From Streptomyces sp. NBC_01275 (lineage in GTDB: Bacteria; Actinomycetota; Actinomycetes; Streptomycetales; Streptomycetaceae), in assembly GCF_026340655.1 (NCBI RefSeq), contig NZ_JAPEOZ010000001.1, positions 7,006,001 through 7,070,000 of the forward strand: 64,000 nt of DNA, written 5' to 3'. Below, piece after piece: positions 1 through 8,064 of the stretch. The notes under the pieces were generated by a model that was given only the letters and a program-made list of their open reading frames with translations, was not told the DNA's origin and did not search any database. Within the stretch, counting starts at the first letter, position 1, and every line of letters begins with the position of its first letter. The translations under genes were made by a program, and so were the position numbers.

Positions 1-1
1 G

Positions 2-1786
2 GCCCGCACCGACCTGACCGTGAAGCTCGGGGCCAACGAGGACGGCCGGGGCATGGGGGAGCGCCTCCTCGTCGACCCGCGCGACAGCGACACCCTGTGG
101 CTGGGGACGAGGCACGACGGACTCCTCAAGTCCACCGACCGGGGCGCGACGTGGGCAGCGGTGACCGGCTTCCCGGGCGTCCCCAGCGGCTCCGGCCAGG
201 GCGTCACGCTCCTCGTCGCCGTCGGCCGTGCCGTCTACGCCGGCTGGGGCGACTCCGGCGGTACGACCGCCAACCTGTACCGCACCGCCGACGGCGCCGT
301 CTGGGAGGCCGTCCCCGGTCAGCCCGCCGGCCCCGCCGCGAAGGTCCCGGTCCGCGCCGCCCACGACCGCCACAGCCGTGAGCTGTACGTCACGTACGCC
401 GACGCACCCGGCCCCAACGGCCAGTCCGACGGCAGCGTGCACAAGCTGGCCACCGCCACCGGCAGGTGGACCGAGGTCACGCCGGTGCGGCCCGGCGGGA
501 CCACGAGCGACGGGGGCGTCGACGGCTTCGGCTACGGCGGGGTCGCCGTGGACGCCCGTCGCCCCGGCACGGTCGTCGTCTCCACCAACAACCGCTGGGC
601 GGCCGTCGACACGCTCTACCGCACCACCGACGGCGGCCGCACCTGGACCTCCCTCAAGGACTCCGCGGTCTTCGACGTCTCCGAGACCCCGTATCTCAGA
701 TGGGGCGCGGACGCGCCCAAGTTCGGCTGGTGGATCCAGGCCGTCGCCGTAGACCCGTACGACTCCCGGCACGTCGTCTACGGCACCGGCGCCACCCTCT
801 ACGGCACTCGCGACCTCAGACACTGGGCCCCGCGCATCCGCGGGCTGGAGGAGGCGTCCGTGGTCCAGCTGGTGTCGCCCCCGGTCGGGGAGGCGCACCT
901 GCTCAGCGGCTCCCGGGACATCGGCGTGCTGTACCACGACCACCTCACGGCGTCGCCCTCGCGCGGCATGGCGACGAACCCCGTGTCCGGGTCGGCGACG
1001 GGACTCGCCCAGGCCGCGGCCAGGCCGTCGTACGTCGTGCGCACCGGCTGGGGCGACCACGGCAACGGCGCGTCCTCCCACGACGGCGGACGCACCTGGC
1101 AGCCCTTCGCCGCGCAGCCCGCCCTGGCCAAGGACGCCCCGGGGCCGATCGCCGCGGGCGCCGACGGCAGCGTGCTGCTGTGGTCCTTCGTGCACTGGGA
1201 CGGCACCGCATACCCGGCCCACCGCTCGGCGGACGGCGGCGCTTCCTGGACCGAGATCCCCTCCTTCCCGAAGGGCGCCACGCCGGTCGCCGACCCGGCC
1301 GACCCGACGCTCTTCTACGCCTACGACACCGCCACGGGAACGCTGCTGGCCAGCACTGACAGTGGCCGTTCATTCACCGCGCGTGCGACCGGGCTGCCGG
1401 CCGGAGACAGCCAGTTCAAGCTGGTCGCGGCCCCGGGACGGTCCGGCGACCTCTGGCTGAGCACCAAGTGGAACGGGCTCTACCGCTCCACCGACGGCGG
1501 CGCGGGCTTCTCGAAGGTCGACAGCTGCTGGGCCTCGTACACCCTCGGCTTCGGCAGGGCGGCCGACGGCGCGGACTATCCGGCGATCTACCAGGTCGGC
1601 TCGACGGAGGCGATCACCGCCGTCTACCGCTCCGACGACGGCGCGAGGACCTGGACGCGGATCAACGACGACGCCCACCAGTGGGGCTGGACCGGCGAGA
1701 CCATCGTCGGCGACCCGCGCGTGTACGGCCGCGTCTACCTCGCCACCAACGGGCGGGGCGTGCAGTACGGGGAGCCCGTCCGATGA
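2..1786 (+). CDS. GH74 xyloglucanase, 5' end truncated by the window edge
   Basis: This is the C-terminal part of an oligoxyloglucan or xyloglucan hydrolase of family GH74. The reading frame is open from base 2, so the true start and any signal peptide lie upstream. Family marks are the N-terminal RGMGERLLVDP stretch, the GTGATLYGTRDL segment, repeated Asp-box turns of the seven-bladed propellers (SADGGASW, STDGGAGF, SDDGARTW) and the typical GH74 ending NGRGVQYGEP. No carbohydrate-binding module follows the propellers. The protein should cut the beta-1,4-glucan backbone of xyloglucan, probably outside the cell. Its stop overlaps the GH42 start by 4 bp (ATGA), so the two are translationally coupled in one operon. 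Substrate preference is inferred from the family and from the GH12, GH31 and GH95 neighbours. Confidence 0.85.
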   Translation, partial: ARTDLTVKLGANEDGRGMGERLLVDPRDSDTLWLGTRHDGLLKSTDRGATWAAVTGFPGVPSGSGQGVTLLVAVGRAVYAGWGDSGGTTANLYRTADGAVWEAVPGQPAGPAAKVPVRAAHDRHSRELYVTYADAPGPNGQSDGSVHKLATATGRWTEVTPVRPGGTTSDGGVDGFGYGGVAVDARRPGTVVVSTNNRWAAVDTLYRTTDGGRTWTSLKDSAVFDVSETPYLRWGADAPKFGWWIQAVAVDPYDSRHVVYGTGATLYGTRDLRHWAPRIRGLEEASVVQLVSPPVGEAHLLSGSRDIGVLYHDHLTASPSRGMATNPVSGSATGLAQAAARPSYVVRTGWGDHGNGASSHDGGRTWQPFAAQPALAKDAPGPIAAGADGSVLLWSFVHWDGTAYPAHRSADGGASWTEIPSFPKGATPVADPADPTLFYAYDTATGTLLASTDSGRSFTARATGLPAGDSQFKLVAAPGRSGDLWLSTKWNGLYRSTDGGAGFSKVDSCWASYTLGFGRAADGADYPAIYQVGSTEAITAVYRSDDGARTWTRINDDAHQWGWTGETIVGDPRVYGRVYLATNGRGVQYGEPVR

Positions 1787-3774
1787 CGTACCGCAAGGAT
1801 CGGTCCGGCGATCCGGGGCTGGCGGACGCCACCCGCGGCCGCATCCTCTTCGGCGGCGACTACAACCCCGAGCAGTGGCCCGAGGAGACCTGGCACGAGG
1901 ACGTCCGCCTCATGCGGGAGGCCGGCGTCAACTCCGTCACGCTCGGCGTCTTCTCCTGGGCGAAGCTCGAACCCGAGCCGGGCGCACGGGAGTTCGGCTG
2001 GCTGGACCGGCTGATGGACCTGATGCACACGAACGGCGTCGGAGTCGTCCTCGCCACCCCGACCTCCTCCCCGCCCCCGTGGCTCGGCCGTCTCCACCCG
2101 GACACCCTGCCCCGTGACGAGAACGGCCGCGTCGAGTGGTGGGGCGGCCGCCAGCACTTCTCGCACTCCAGCGCGACCTACCGCAGGTACGCAGCCGCCA
2201 TCGCCGAGGACCTCGCCGCCCGCTACGGCGGCCACCCCGCCCTCACGATGTGGCACATCAACAACGAGTACTGCACGGCCGACCACGGCGACGAGGCGGC
2301 CGCCGCCTTCCGCCGCTGGCTGCGCACCAGGTACGGCACGCTCGACGCCCTCAACACCGCCTGGGGCACCGCCTTCTGGAGCCAGGGCTACGACAGCTGG
2401 GACGGCATCCTGCCCCCGCGCACGCCCCACTACATGAAGAACCCCGCCCAGGTGCTGGACTTCCGGCGCTTCACCTCCGACGCGCTCCTGGAGTGCTACG
2501 TCGCCGAGCGGGACATCGTCGCCCGGCACACCCCGCACGTCCCGGTCACCACCAACTTCATGCCGCTGTTCTTCGGCCAGGACGCCTGGCGCTGGGCCGA
2601 GGAGGAGGACGTCGTCTCCGTCGACCTCTACCCCGACCCGCGCGACCCCCTCGGCCCCCAACACGGCGCGCTCATCCAGGACTTGACCCGCTCCCAGGCC
2701 CGCGGCCCCTGGATGCTGATGGAACAGGCGGCCGGCCCGGTCAACTGGCGGGGCGTGAACCACCCCAAGCCCCGGGGCCTCAACCGGCTCTGGTCCCTCC
2801 AGGCGGTGGCCCGCGGCGCGGACGCCGTCTGCTACTTCCAGTGGCGCCAGTCCCGGCAGGGCGCGGAGAAGTTCCACTCCGGGATGGTCCCTCACGCGGG
2901 GGAGCGGGGCCGCACCTTCCAGGAGGTCAAGCAGCTGGGTGCGGAACTCGCCGCCATCGGCGGCGAGGTGACGGGACGTCATATCGGTGCGGACATCGCG
3001 ATCCTGCACGACTGGCACGCCTGGTGGGCCGCCGCCCAGGACGGCCGCCCCTCCGCCCAGGTCGACCATTCGGCCGTCCTGCACGCCTGGCACCGTGCCC
3101 TGTGGGAAGCCCACCTCACCGCCGACTTCGCCCACCCCGAACACGACCTCGCCGGCTACCGGCTGGTCGTCGTCCCGCAGCTGTACACGATGACGGACGC
3201 CGCGATCGACAACCTCCTCGCCTACGTCCGCACCGGCGGCGTCCTGGTCTCCGGCTTCCTCACCGGCGTCGCCGACCAGGACGACCGGGTCCGCCCCGGC
3301 GGCATGGACCCCCGGCTGCGCGAACTGTTCGGCATCCACGTCCTGCACGAGTGGTGGCCGCTGGACGAGGGGGAGACCGTCGACTGCGACGGCTTCCGGG
3401 GCACGCTGTGGTCGGAGGAGATCGAGGCCGAGGAGGGCGTGGCGCAGAGCGCCTACCAGGGCGGCGAACTCGACGGACTGCCCGCCGTCCTGCGCCGCGA
3501 CCGCGCCTGGTACGTCTCCACGCTCCCCGAGCCCGACGCGCTGCGCGGCCTCCTCACCCGGATCGCCGCCGGGGCCGGGGTCCACCCGGTCCTCGACGGG
3601 CTGCCCGACCGGGTTGAGGCGGTCCGGCGCGGTGACCTGCTGTTCCTCCTGAACCACGGGCGCGAACCGGTGACCGTCGACGTGCCGGGCGCCCACACCG
3701 ACCTGCTCACCGGCGACAAGGCCGCCGAGCGGGTCACCCTCGGCCGTTACGGCGTGGCGGTGCTGCGCCCGTGA
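1783..3774 (+). CDS. GH42 beta-galactosidase
   Basis: This 663-aa protein is a beta-galactosidase of family GH42. The TIM barrel begins with FGGDYNPEQWPEETW. The acid/base Glu is in WHINNEY and the nucleophile Glu in WMLMEQAAGPVNWR, both in the usual places, followed by the trimerisation and C-terminal beta domains. No signal peptide is visible, so it should act in the cytoplasm on imported oligosaccharides. In this cluster its likely substrate is the beta-linked galactose of xyloglucan side chains, which is an inference from context. The ATG at 1783 overlaps the GH74 stop, and its own stop overlaps the GH95 start. A longer open frame upstream of 1783 is only a shadow of the GH74 gene. Confidence 0.92.
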   Translation: MTYRKDRSGDPGLADATRGRILFGGDYNPEQWPEETWHEDVRLMREAGVNSVTLGVFSWAKLEPEPGAREFGWLDRLMDLMHTNGVGVVLATPTSSPPPWLGRLHPDTLPRDENGRVEWWGGRQHFSHSSATYRRYAAAIAEDLAARYGGHPALTMWHINNEYCTADHGDEAAAAFRRWLRTRYGTLDALNTAWGTAFWSQGYDSWDGILPPRTPHYMKNPAQVLDFRRFTSDALLECYVAERDIVARHTPHVPVTTNFMPLFFGQDAWRWAEEEDVVSVDLYPDPRDPLGPQHGALIQDLTRSQARGPWMLMEQAAGPVNWRGVNHPKPRGLNRLWSLQAVARGADAVCYFQWRQSRQGAEKFHSGMVPHAGERGRTFQEVKQLGAELAAIGGEVTGRHIGADIAILHDWHAWWAAAQDGRPSAQVDHSAVLHAWHRALWEAHLTADFAHPEHDLAGYRLVVVPQLYTMTDAAIDNLLAYVRTGGVLVSGFLTGVADQDDRVRPGGMDPRLRELFGIHVLHEWWPLDEGETVDCDGFRGTLWSEEIEAEEGVAQSAYQGGELDGLPAVLRRDRAWYVSTLPEPDALRGLLTRIAAGAGVHPVLDGLPDRVEAVRRGDLLFLLNHGREPVTVDVPGAHTDLLTGDKAAERVTLGRYGVAVLRP

Positions 3775-5984
3775 ACCTCGTCCACGGAACCTGGGAGCCC
3801 CGGCCCGCCGACCGCTGGGAGGACGCCTTCCTCAGCGGCAACGGCCGGCACGGCGTCCTCTCGTTCGGCGATCCGTACGACGACCGCGTCATCGTCACCC
3901 ACCACACCCTGGTCCGCCCCAACGGCGCCGAACACGCCCGCCCGCCCCGACTCGCCGCCGAACTCCCGGACCTTCAGGACCAGTTGCTCGCCGGGGAGCT
4001 GACGGCGGCCGAGACCTTCACCGACGGCCGCCCCCTGCAGTGGGTCCAGCCCTTCCACCCGGCCTTCCAGATACGACTGCGCAGAGCACGACCGGACAGT
4101 GCGCCCTCGGACGAGCCGCCCCGCCACCGTCGCTACCGCCGCTCGGTCGACTTCACCAGCGGCGAGACGGCCGTCGCCTGCGCAGGCGTCGCGGGCCGGG
4201 TCTTCGTCTCCCGTGCGGACGACGTGATCGTCCAGCAGGTCACCGGCCTCGACCTGGACATATCCCTGGACCACCGGCTCCCGGGCGCACCCGCCGACCT
4301 CGCCGTGGGCCGGAGCGCCCTCCTCACCCCGGACGGCGCCCTGCTCACCCTGCGCGCCCGCTACCCGGACGGCGACCGCGCGTACACGGGCGTGACCCTC
4401 GTCGTCGTCACCGGCGGCCGCACCGCGCTCACCCGCCCCGGTGTGCGGATCACCGGCGCGGAGTCCGTCCTGCTGCTCACCCGGGTCCGTCGGCACACCG
4501 GAGAACCGGACGTCACCGAGGAGCAGCGCGCCCTGAGCGACCTGCCGCACTCCTACGACGACCTGCTCGACCGCCATCTCGCCCTCCACCGCACCGCCTA
4601 CGCCCGGGTCGCCCTCGACCTCCACGCCGACCCCGACGAGCGCGCCCTGCCCGGCTCCGAGCTGCTGAAGCGCCCTCGCAGCACGGCCCTCCTGGAGCGC
4701 CTGTTCGCCGCCGGGCGCTACCACCTGCTCTCCTCCGCCGGCCTCAACCCGCCCCGGCTGACCGGACTGTGGACCGGCGACTGGGACACCGCCTGGTCCG
4801 GGGCGTTCACGAACAACGCCAACCTCAACCTCCAGACCGCCTCCGCCGCGGCCGCCGCCCTCCCCGAAGTCACCGACGCCCTTGCCGCCCTGATCCACCG
4901 TCAGCTCGGCGACTGGCGGGAGAACGCCCGCACGGTCTTCGGCGCCCGGGGCGCGGTCGCGCCCGCGCACACCGACGGCGAGTCCGGGCTGTCGTACCAC
5001 TTCGGTCGCGAGTACCCCCACCAGCTGTGGACCGCCGGCGCCGACTGGCTGCTCAAGCCGCTGGTCGACCATGACGAGACCCGTGGGGAACGCGACCCGC
5101 GCACCGTCGCCGCGCTCGCCGAAGTCGCCCTGTTCTACGAGGACTTCCTCGGTCGGACCGACGCCGACGGGCAGCTGGTCGTCGTCCCCTCCTACTCGCC
5201 CGAGAACCGGCCGGCGAACGCGAGTTGGGGCGCGCTGAACGCGGCCATGGACCTCTCCGCCGCGCGGCACGCCCTGCTCACGGCCGCCGACCACCACCCG
5301 CACGACCCCGAACGGGCCGACCGCTGGCGCGCCCTCGCCGACCGGCTCCCGCCGCACCGGATCAACGCCGACGGCGCCCTCGCCGAATGGGCCTGGCCCG
5401 GCCTCGACGACGCCTACGACCACCGCCACCTCAGCCACCTCTACGGCGTCTGGCCCCTCGACGAGATCAACCCCTACGACACCCCGCGCCTGGCCGCCGC
5501 CGCCCACCGGGCCCTCGCCCTGCGCGGCGCCGAGAACGACTCCGCGCACGGACGTCTGCACCACGCGCTGATCGCGGCACGGCTGCGCGACGGCCGCCGG
5601 GTCGCCGACGCTCTCGCCGACGTCCTGGACGGCGACTTCTTCCACGCCTCCCTGATGAGCGCCCACTACCCCCACCGCGACGTCTACAACGCCGACGCCG
5701 CGCACACCCTGCCCGCCCTGCTGATCGAGGCGCTCGTCCAGTCGACCCCCGACCGGCTGGTCCTGCTGCCCGCGCTCCCCTCCGCCCTCCCCACGGGCGA
5801 ACTCCGGGGCGTGCGCACCCGGTTCGGCGCCGAGCTCGATCTGACCTGGGGCCCCGACGGCGCACGCGCCGTCCTGAGGCCGCGGCGCACGCACCGCATC
5901 GAAGTCCGGACTTCCTCCGACGGCGCGCAGCCGCTTCAACTCGTCGCCGGAGAAGACCACGTCCTCACCCTGGGGGCGTGGTAA
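3771..5984 (+). CDS. GH95-family glycoside hydrolase (alpha-L-fucosidase type)
   Basis: This 737-aa protein belongs to glycoside hydrolase family 95. Support comes from the N-terminal beta domain (W..AFLSGNGRHGVLSFG), the NNANLNLQTA segment matching the Asn pair of the family active site, the LAEWAW segment near residue 538 carrying the expected catalytic Glu, and HLSHLYGVWPLDEI just after it. The next family block normally has a Gly-Trp-Ser and Lys-rich core, but here reads ENDSAHGRLHHALI, so specificity could differ from classical 1,2-alpha-L-fucosidase (alpha-L-galactosidase is possible). No signal peptide is seen. It starts at a GTG overlapping the GH42 stop by 4 bp. In xyloglucan breakdown it would remove terminal fucose. 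Confidence 0.82.
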   Translation: MNLVHGTWEPRPADRWEDAFLSGNGRHGVLSFGDPYDDRVIVTHHTLVRPNGAEHARPPRLAAELPDLQDQLLAGELTAAETFTDGRPLQWVQPFHPAFQIRLRRARPDSAPSDEPPRHRRYRRSVDFTSGETAVACAGVAGRVFVSRADDVIVQQVTGLDLDISLDHRLPGAPADLAVGRSALLTPDGALLTLRARYPDGDRAYTGVTLVVVTGGRTALTRPGVRITGAESVLLLTRVRRHTGEPDVTEEQRALSDLPHSYDDLLDRHLALHRTAYARVALDLHADPDERALPGSELLKRPRSTALLERLFAAGRYHLLSSAGLNPPRLTGLWTGDWDTAWSGAFTNNANLNLQTASAAAAALPEVTDALAALIHRQLGDWRENARTVFGARGAVAPAHTDGESGLSYHFGREYPHQLWTAGADWLLKPLVDHDETRGERDPRTVAALAEVALFYEDFLGRTDADGQLVVVPSYSPENRPANASWGALNAAMDLSAARHALLTAADHHPHDPERADRWRALADRLPPHRINADGALAEWAWPGLDDAYDHRHLSHLYGVWPLDEINPYDTPRLAAAAHRALALRGAENDSAHGRLHHALIAARLRDGRRVADALADVLDGDFFHASLMSAHYPHRDVYNADAAHTLPALLIEALVQSTPDRLVLLPALPSALPTGELRGVRTRFGAELDLTWGPDGARAVLRPRRTHRIEVRTSSDGAQPLQLVAGEDHVLTLGAW

Positions 5985-6026
5985 CCCGCAGAAACCGCTC
6001 CTCCCCCCACCCATGGAAGGGACACC

Positions 6027-6740
6027 ATGGCAACACGCACGCTCGGCAGGGTCGCCAAAGCCCTGCTCGCCCCCGCGCTGGCCCTCGGGGCCACCGTCGG
6101 CCTCGCCTCCGCGCCCGCCTCGGCCGCCGTCTGGAACTCCTGCGACCAGTGGGGCAACACCAGCCTCAACGGCTACACCCTCTACAACAACATCTGGGGC
6201 TCCGGCGCCGGCAGCCAGTGCATCTGGGCCAACTCCGGCACCAACTGGGGTGTCTGGGCCAACCACCCCAACACCGGCGGCATCAAGTCGTACCCCAACT
6301 CCAAGAAGGTGGTCAACAAGACGATCACCTCGCTCGGTTCGCTCTCCAGCAGCTACAACGTCACGGTCCCGTCGTCCGGCGCGTACAACACCTCGTACGA
6401 CATCTGGGACACGGACTACGACTACGAGATCATGCTCTGGGTCAACTACAACGGCGCCGTCGGGCCGCTCGGCACCTCCCAGGGCAATGTCACCCTCGGC
6501 GGTCACACCTGGACCGTCTACAAGGGCAACAACGGCGCGAACGAGGTGTTCTCGTTCCTGCGCACGTCCGACTCGTCGTCCGGCACCGTCAACATCCTTC
6601 CGATCCTGAAGTGGATCAAGGACACGAAGGGCTGGTTCGGGAACGAGACCATCGGTGACGTGCAGTTCGGGTTCGAGATCACCTCGTCCTCCGGCGGGCT
6701 GGACTTCCAGGCCAACAGCCTGACCGTCAGCAGCAGCTGA
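6027..6740 (+). CDS. Secreted GH12 endoglucanase / xyloglucanase (copy 1)
   Basis: This 237-aa protein is a family GH12 beta-jelly-roll endoglucanase. An N-terminal signal peptide (basic start, Ala/Leu core, ASA cleavage site near residue 32) sends it out of the cell. The mature part starts WNSCDQWGN and contains the NNIWGSGAGSQC block. The nucleophile Glu is about residue 134 in YEIMLWVNY and the acid/base Glu about residue 217 in FGFEI. It follows GH95 by 42 bp with an AAGGGA ribosome site before the ATG, so it may share the upstream operon. It shares the family but little detailed sequence with the second GH12 gene at 11518, suggesting different subsite specificity rather than recent duplication. 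Confidence 0.92.
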   Translation: MATRTLGRVAKALLAPALALGATVGLASAPASAAVWNSCDQWGNTSLNGYTLYNNIWGSGAGSQCIWANSGTNWGVWANHPNTGGIKSYPNSKKVVNKTITSLGSLSSSYNVTVPSSGAYNTSYDIWDTDYDYEIMLWVNYNGAVGPLGTSQGNVTLGGHTWTVYKGNNGANEVFSFLRTSDSSSGTVNILPILKWIKDTKGWFGNETIGDVQFGFEITSSSGGLDFQANSLTVSSS

Positions 6741-6766
6741 CACCGGCGCCGAGGTCGGCCTGCGCC

Positions 6767-7954
6767 CTACGCCCGGTCGACCTCGGCGCGCAGCGCGTTG
6801 TAGCCGGCGAACGCCGTGTCGACGTCGGCGCGGGTCAGGCCGTAACGGGCCAGGTCGTAGCGGTGCGGCCGGGAACCCTTGGGGCGGGCGACGACCTCCG
6901 GGAGCCGGGCGGCGTCGGCGTCGGTCCAGCGGGCGCCGACGGCGGCGTAGAGCTTCGGGGCGCCGGTGGCCGGATCGGCGCCGAGCCAGGAGTACGGGAC
7001 GTCCACGAGCGCCTCGCGGGGGACCGCGGCCCGGGCCGCGAGGCCGCGGCTCATGGAGCGGCTCAGCAGACCGAGCCAGGTCGCGCCGAGGCCGTGCAGG
7101 TCGAGGGGGCGCAGGGTGATGGCCATCCCGTGCTCGATCAGGCTGCAGAACGACGCCACGACGGCGGCCGGGTCACGGTGGGTCCACACGAGCGTGGCGT
7201 CGGGGAAGACGGCGAGCAGCGCGTCGAGGTTGTCGGTGTGCAGCGGGGACTTCAGCACCCACCGGCGGCGGGGCCGGCCGTGCTGGAGCACCTGGTAGAT
7301 CTGCTTGAGGTACGCGTAGTCGGGAACGAAGTCCCGCTCGTCGAGGGCGACCCGGTACTGCGCGACACGGGCCTGGGACAGCGGCATGACGGTGTGCGGG
7401 AGGGCGAAGGTGCACTCCTCGGGGCCCTCGGCGGTCATGGGGTGGATGTCGCGGTAACGCGGCGCGAACAGGTTGATGCCGCCGACCATCCTGCGCGCCA
7501 CGGTGACGGCCTTGCGGCGCCGCTCGGGCGACCCCTCCAGATCCGGTGTCAGTAACTCCCACAACAGCGGACATCGGTGCTGCTCCGAGAGGGACAGCAC
7601 ACTGTGGGTGAGGGTGGTGGCGGTGCGCGGCAGACCCACCACGAACACCGGCCGCTCGATGGGCTCCTGCGCGATCTCGGGTCGCTCGGCGATCAGTCGC
7701 CGCACCCGCGCGCGGTTGGCGAGATGCCTGCGGACATGGCCCTGCGCGGACCACCAGCCGACCGGGGTGAGCTTCTCGTCCCGGGACCAGTCGCGTAGCA
7801 GGAACCGGAAGTCGTCGACGAACTCCCGGTCCCCGTCCGGCTGTTCGACGTCGGCGAGCAGCCGGTCGAAGACCCGGTCGGGGGTGTGCCGGGAGCCATG
7901 GGCCGGCCGGAGCAGCAGGTTGGCCAGGGAGAGGGCGAGCGGAGGTGCGGACAT
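6767..7954 (-). CDS. Sulfotransferase family protein
   Basis: This 395-aa protein resembles PAPS-dependent sulfotransferases. The 5'-phosphosulfate-binding loop is VFVVGLPRTATT (residues 103-114) and the 3'-phosphate-binding segment is WTHRDPAAVVASF (about 257-269); the LLWELLTPD and WVLKSPLH segments are typical of the actinobacterial Sulfotransferase_3-like group. It would move sulfate from PAPS to a hydroxyl on an unknown acceptor. It lies inside the xyloglucan cluster, 110 bp downstream of the GH31 stop on the same strand, and converges on the first GH12 gene with only 26 bp between stops. Nothing in the sequence ties it chemically to xyloglucan; cotranscription with GH31 is possible. Confidence 0.8.
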   Translation of the reverse strand: MSAPPLALSLANLLLRPAHGSRHTPDRVFDRLLADVEQPDGDREFVDDFRFLLRDWSRDEKLTPVGWWSAQGHVRRHLANRARVRRLIAERPEIAQEPIERPVFVVGLPRTATTLTHSVLSLSEQHRCPLLWELLTPDLEGSPERRRKAVTVARRMVGGINLFAPRYRDIHPMTAEGPEECTFALPHTVMPLSQARVAQYRVALDERDFVPDYAYLKQIYQVLQHGRPRRRWVLKSPLHTDNLDALLAVFPDATLVWTHRDPAAVVASFCSLIEHGMAITLRPLDLHGLGATWLGLLSRSMSRGLAARAAVPREALVDVPYSWLGADPATGAPKLYAAVGARWTDADAARLPEVVARPKGSRPHRYDLARYGLTRADVDTAFAGYNALRAEVDRA

Positions 7955-8064
7955 GAGGGGAACACCCTTCGAAGGGGCGGGCAGTTGGACGGGTGCTTCC
8001 TACCCGGCCGACTGCCGTCCCCCGCAACCGGATCGACAAGTAACCCAGCCTTTACTCCGCGCCG

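Noticed and set aside
6013..6609. Alternative frame starting 14 bp before the first GH12 gene
   Set aside because: Pro/Thr/Ser-rich shadow; the GH12 frame has a signal peptide and both catalytic Glu.
3747..6743. A 998-codon antisense open frame opposite GH95 and GH12
   Set aside because: It is a GC-bias shadow; the plus-strand genes have clear active-site motifs and the antisense protein is Gly/Val/Arg-rich without domains.
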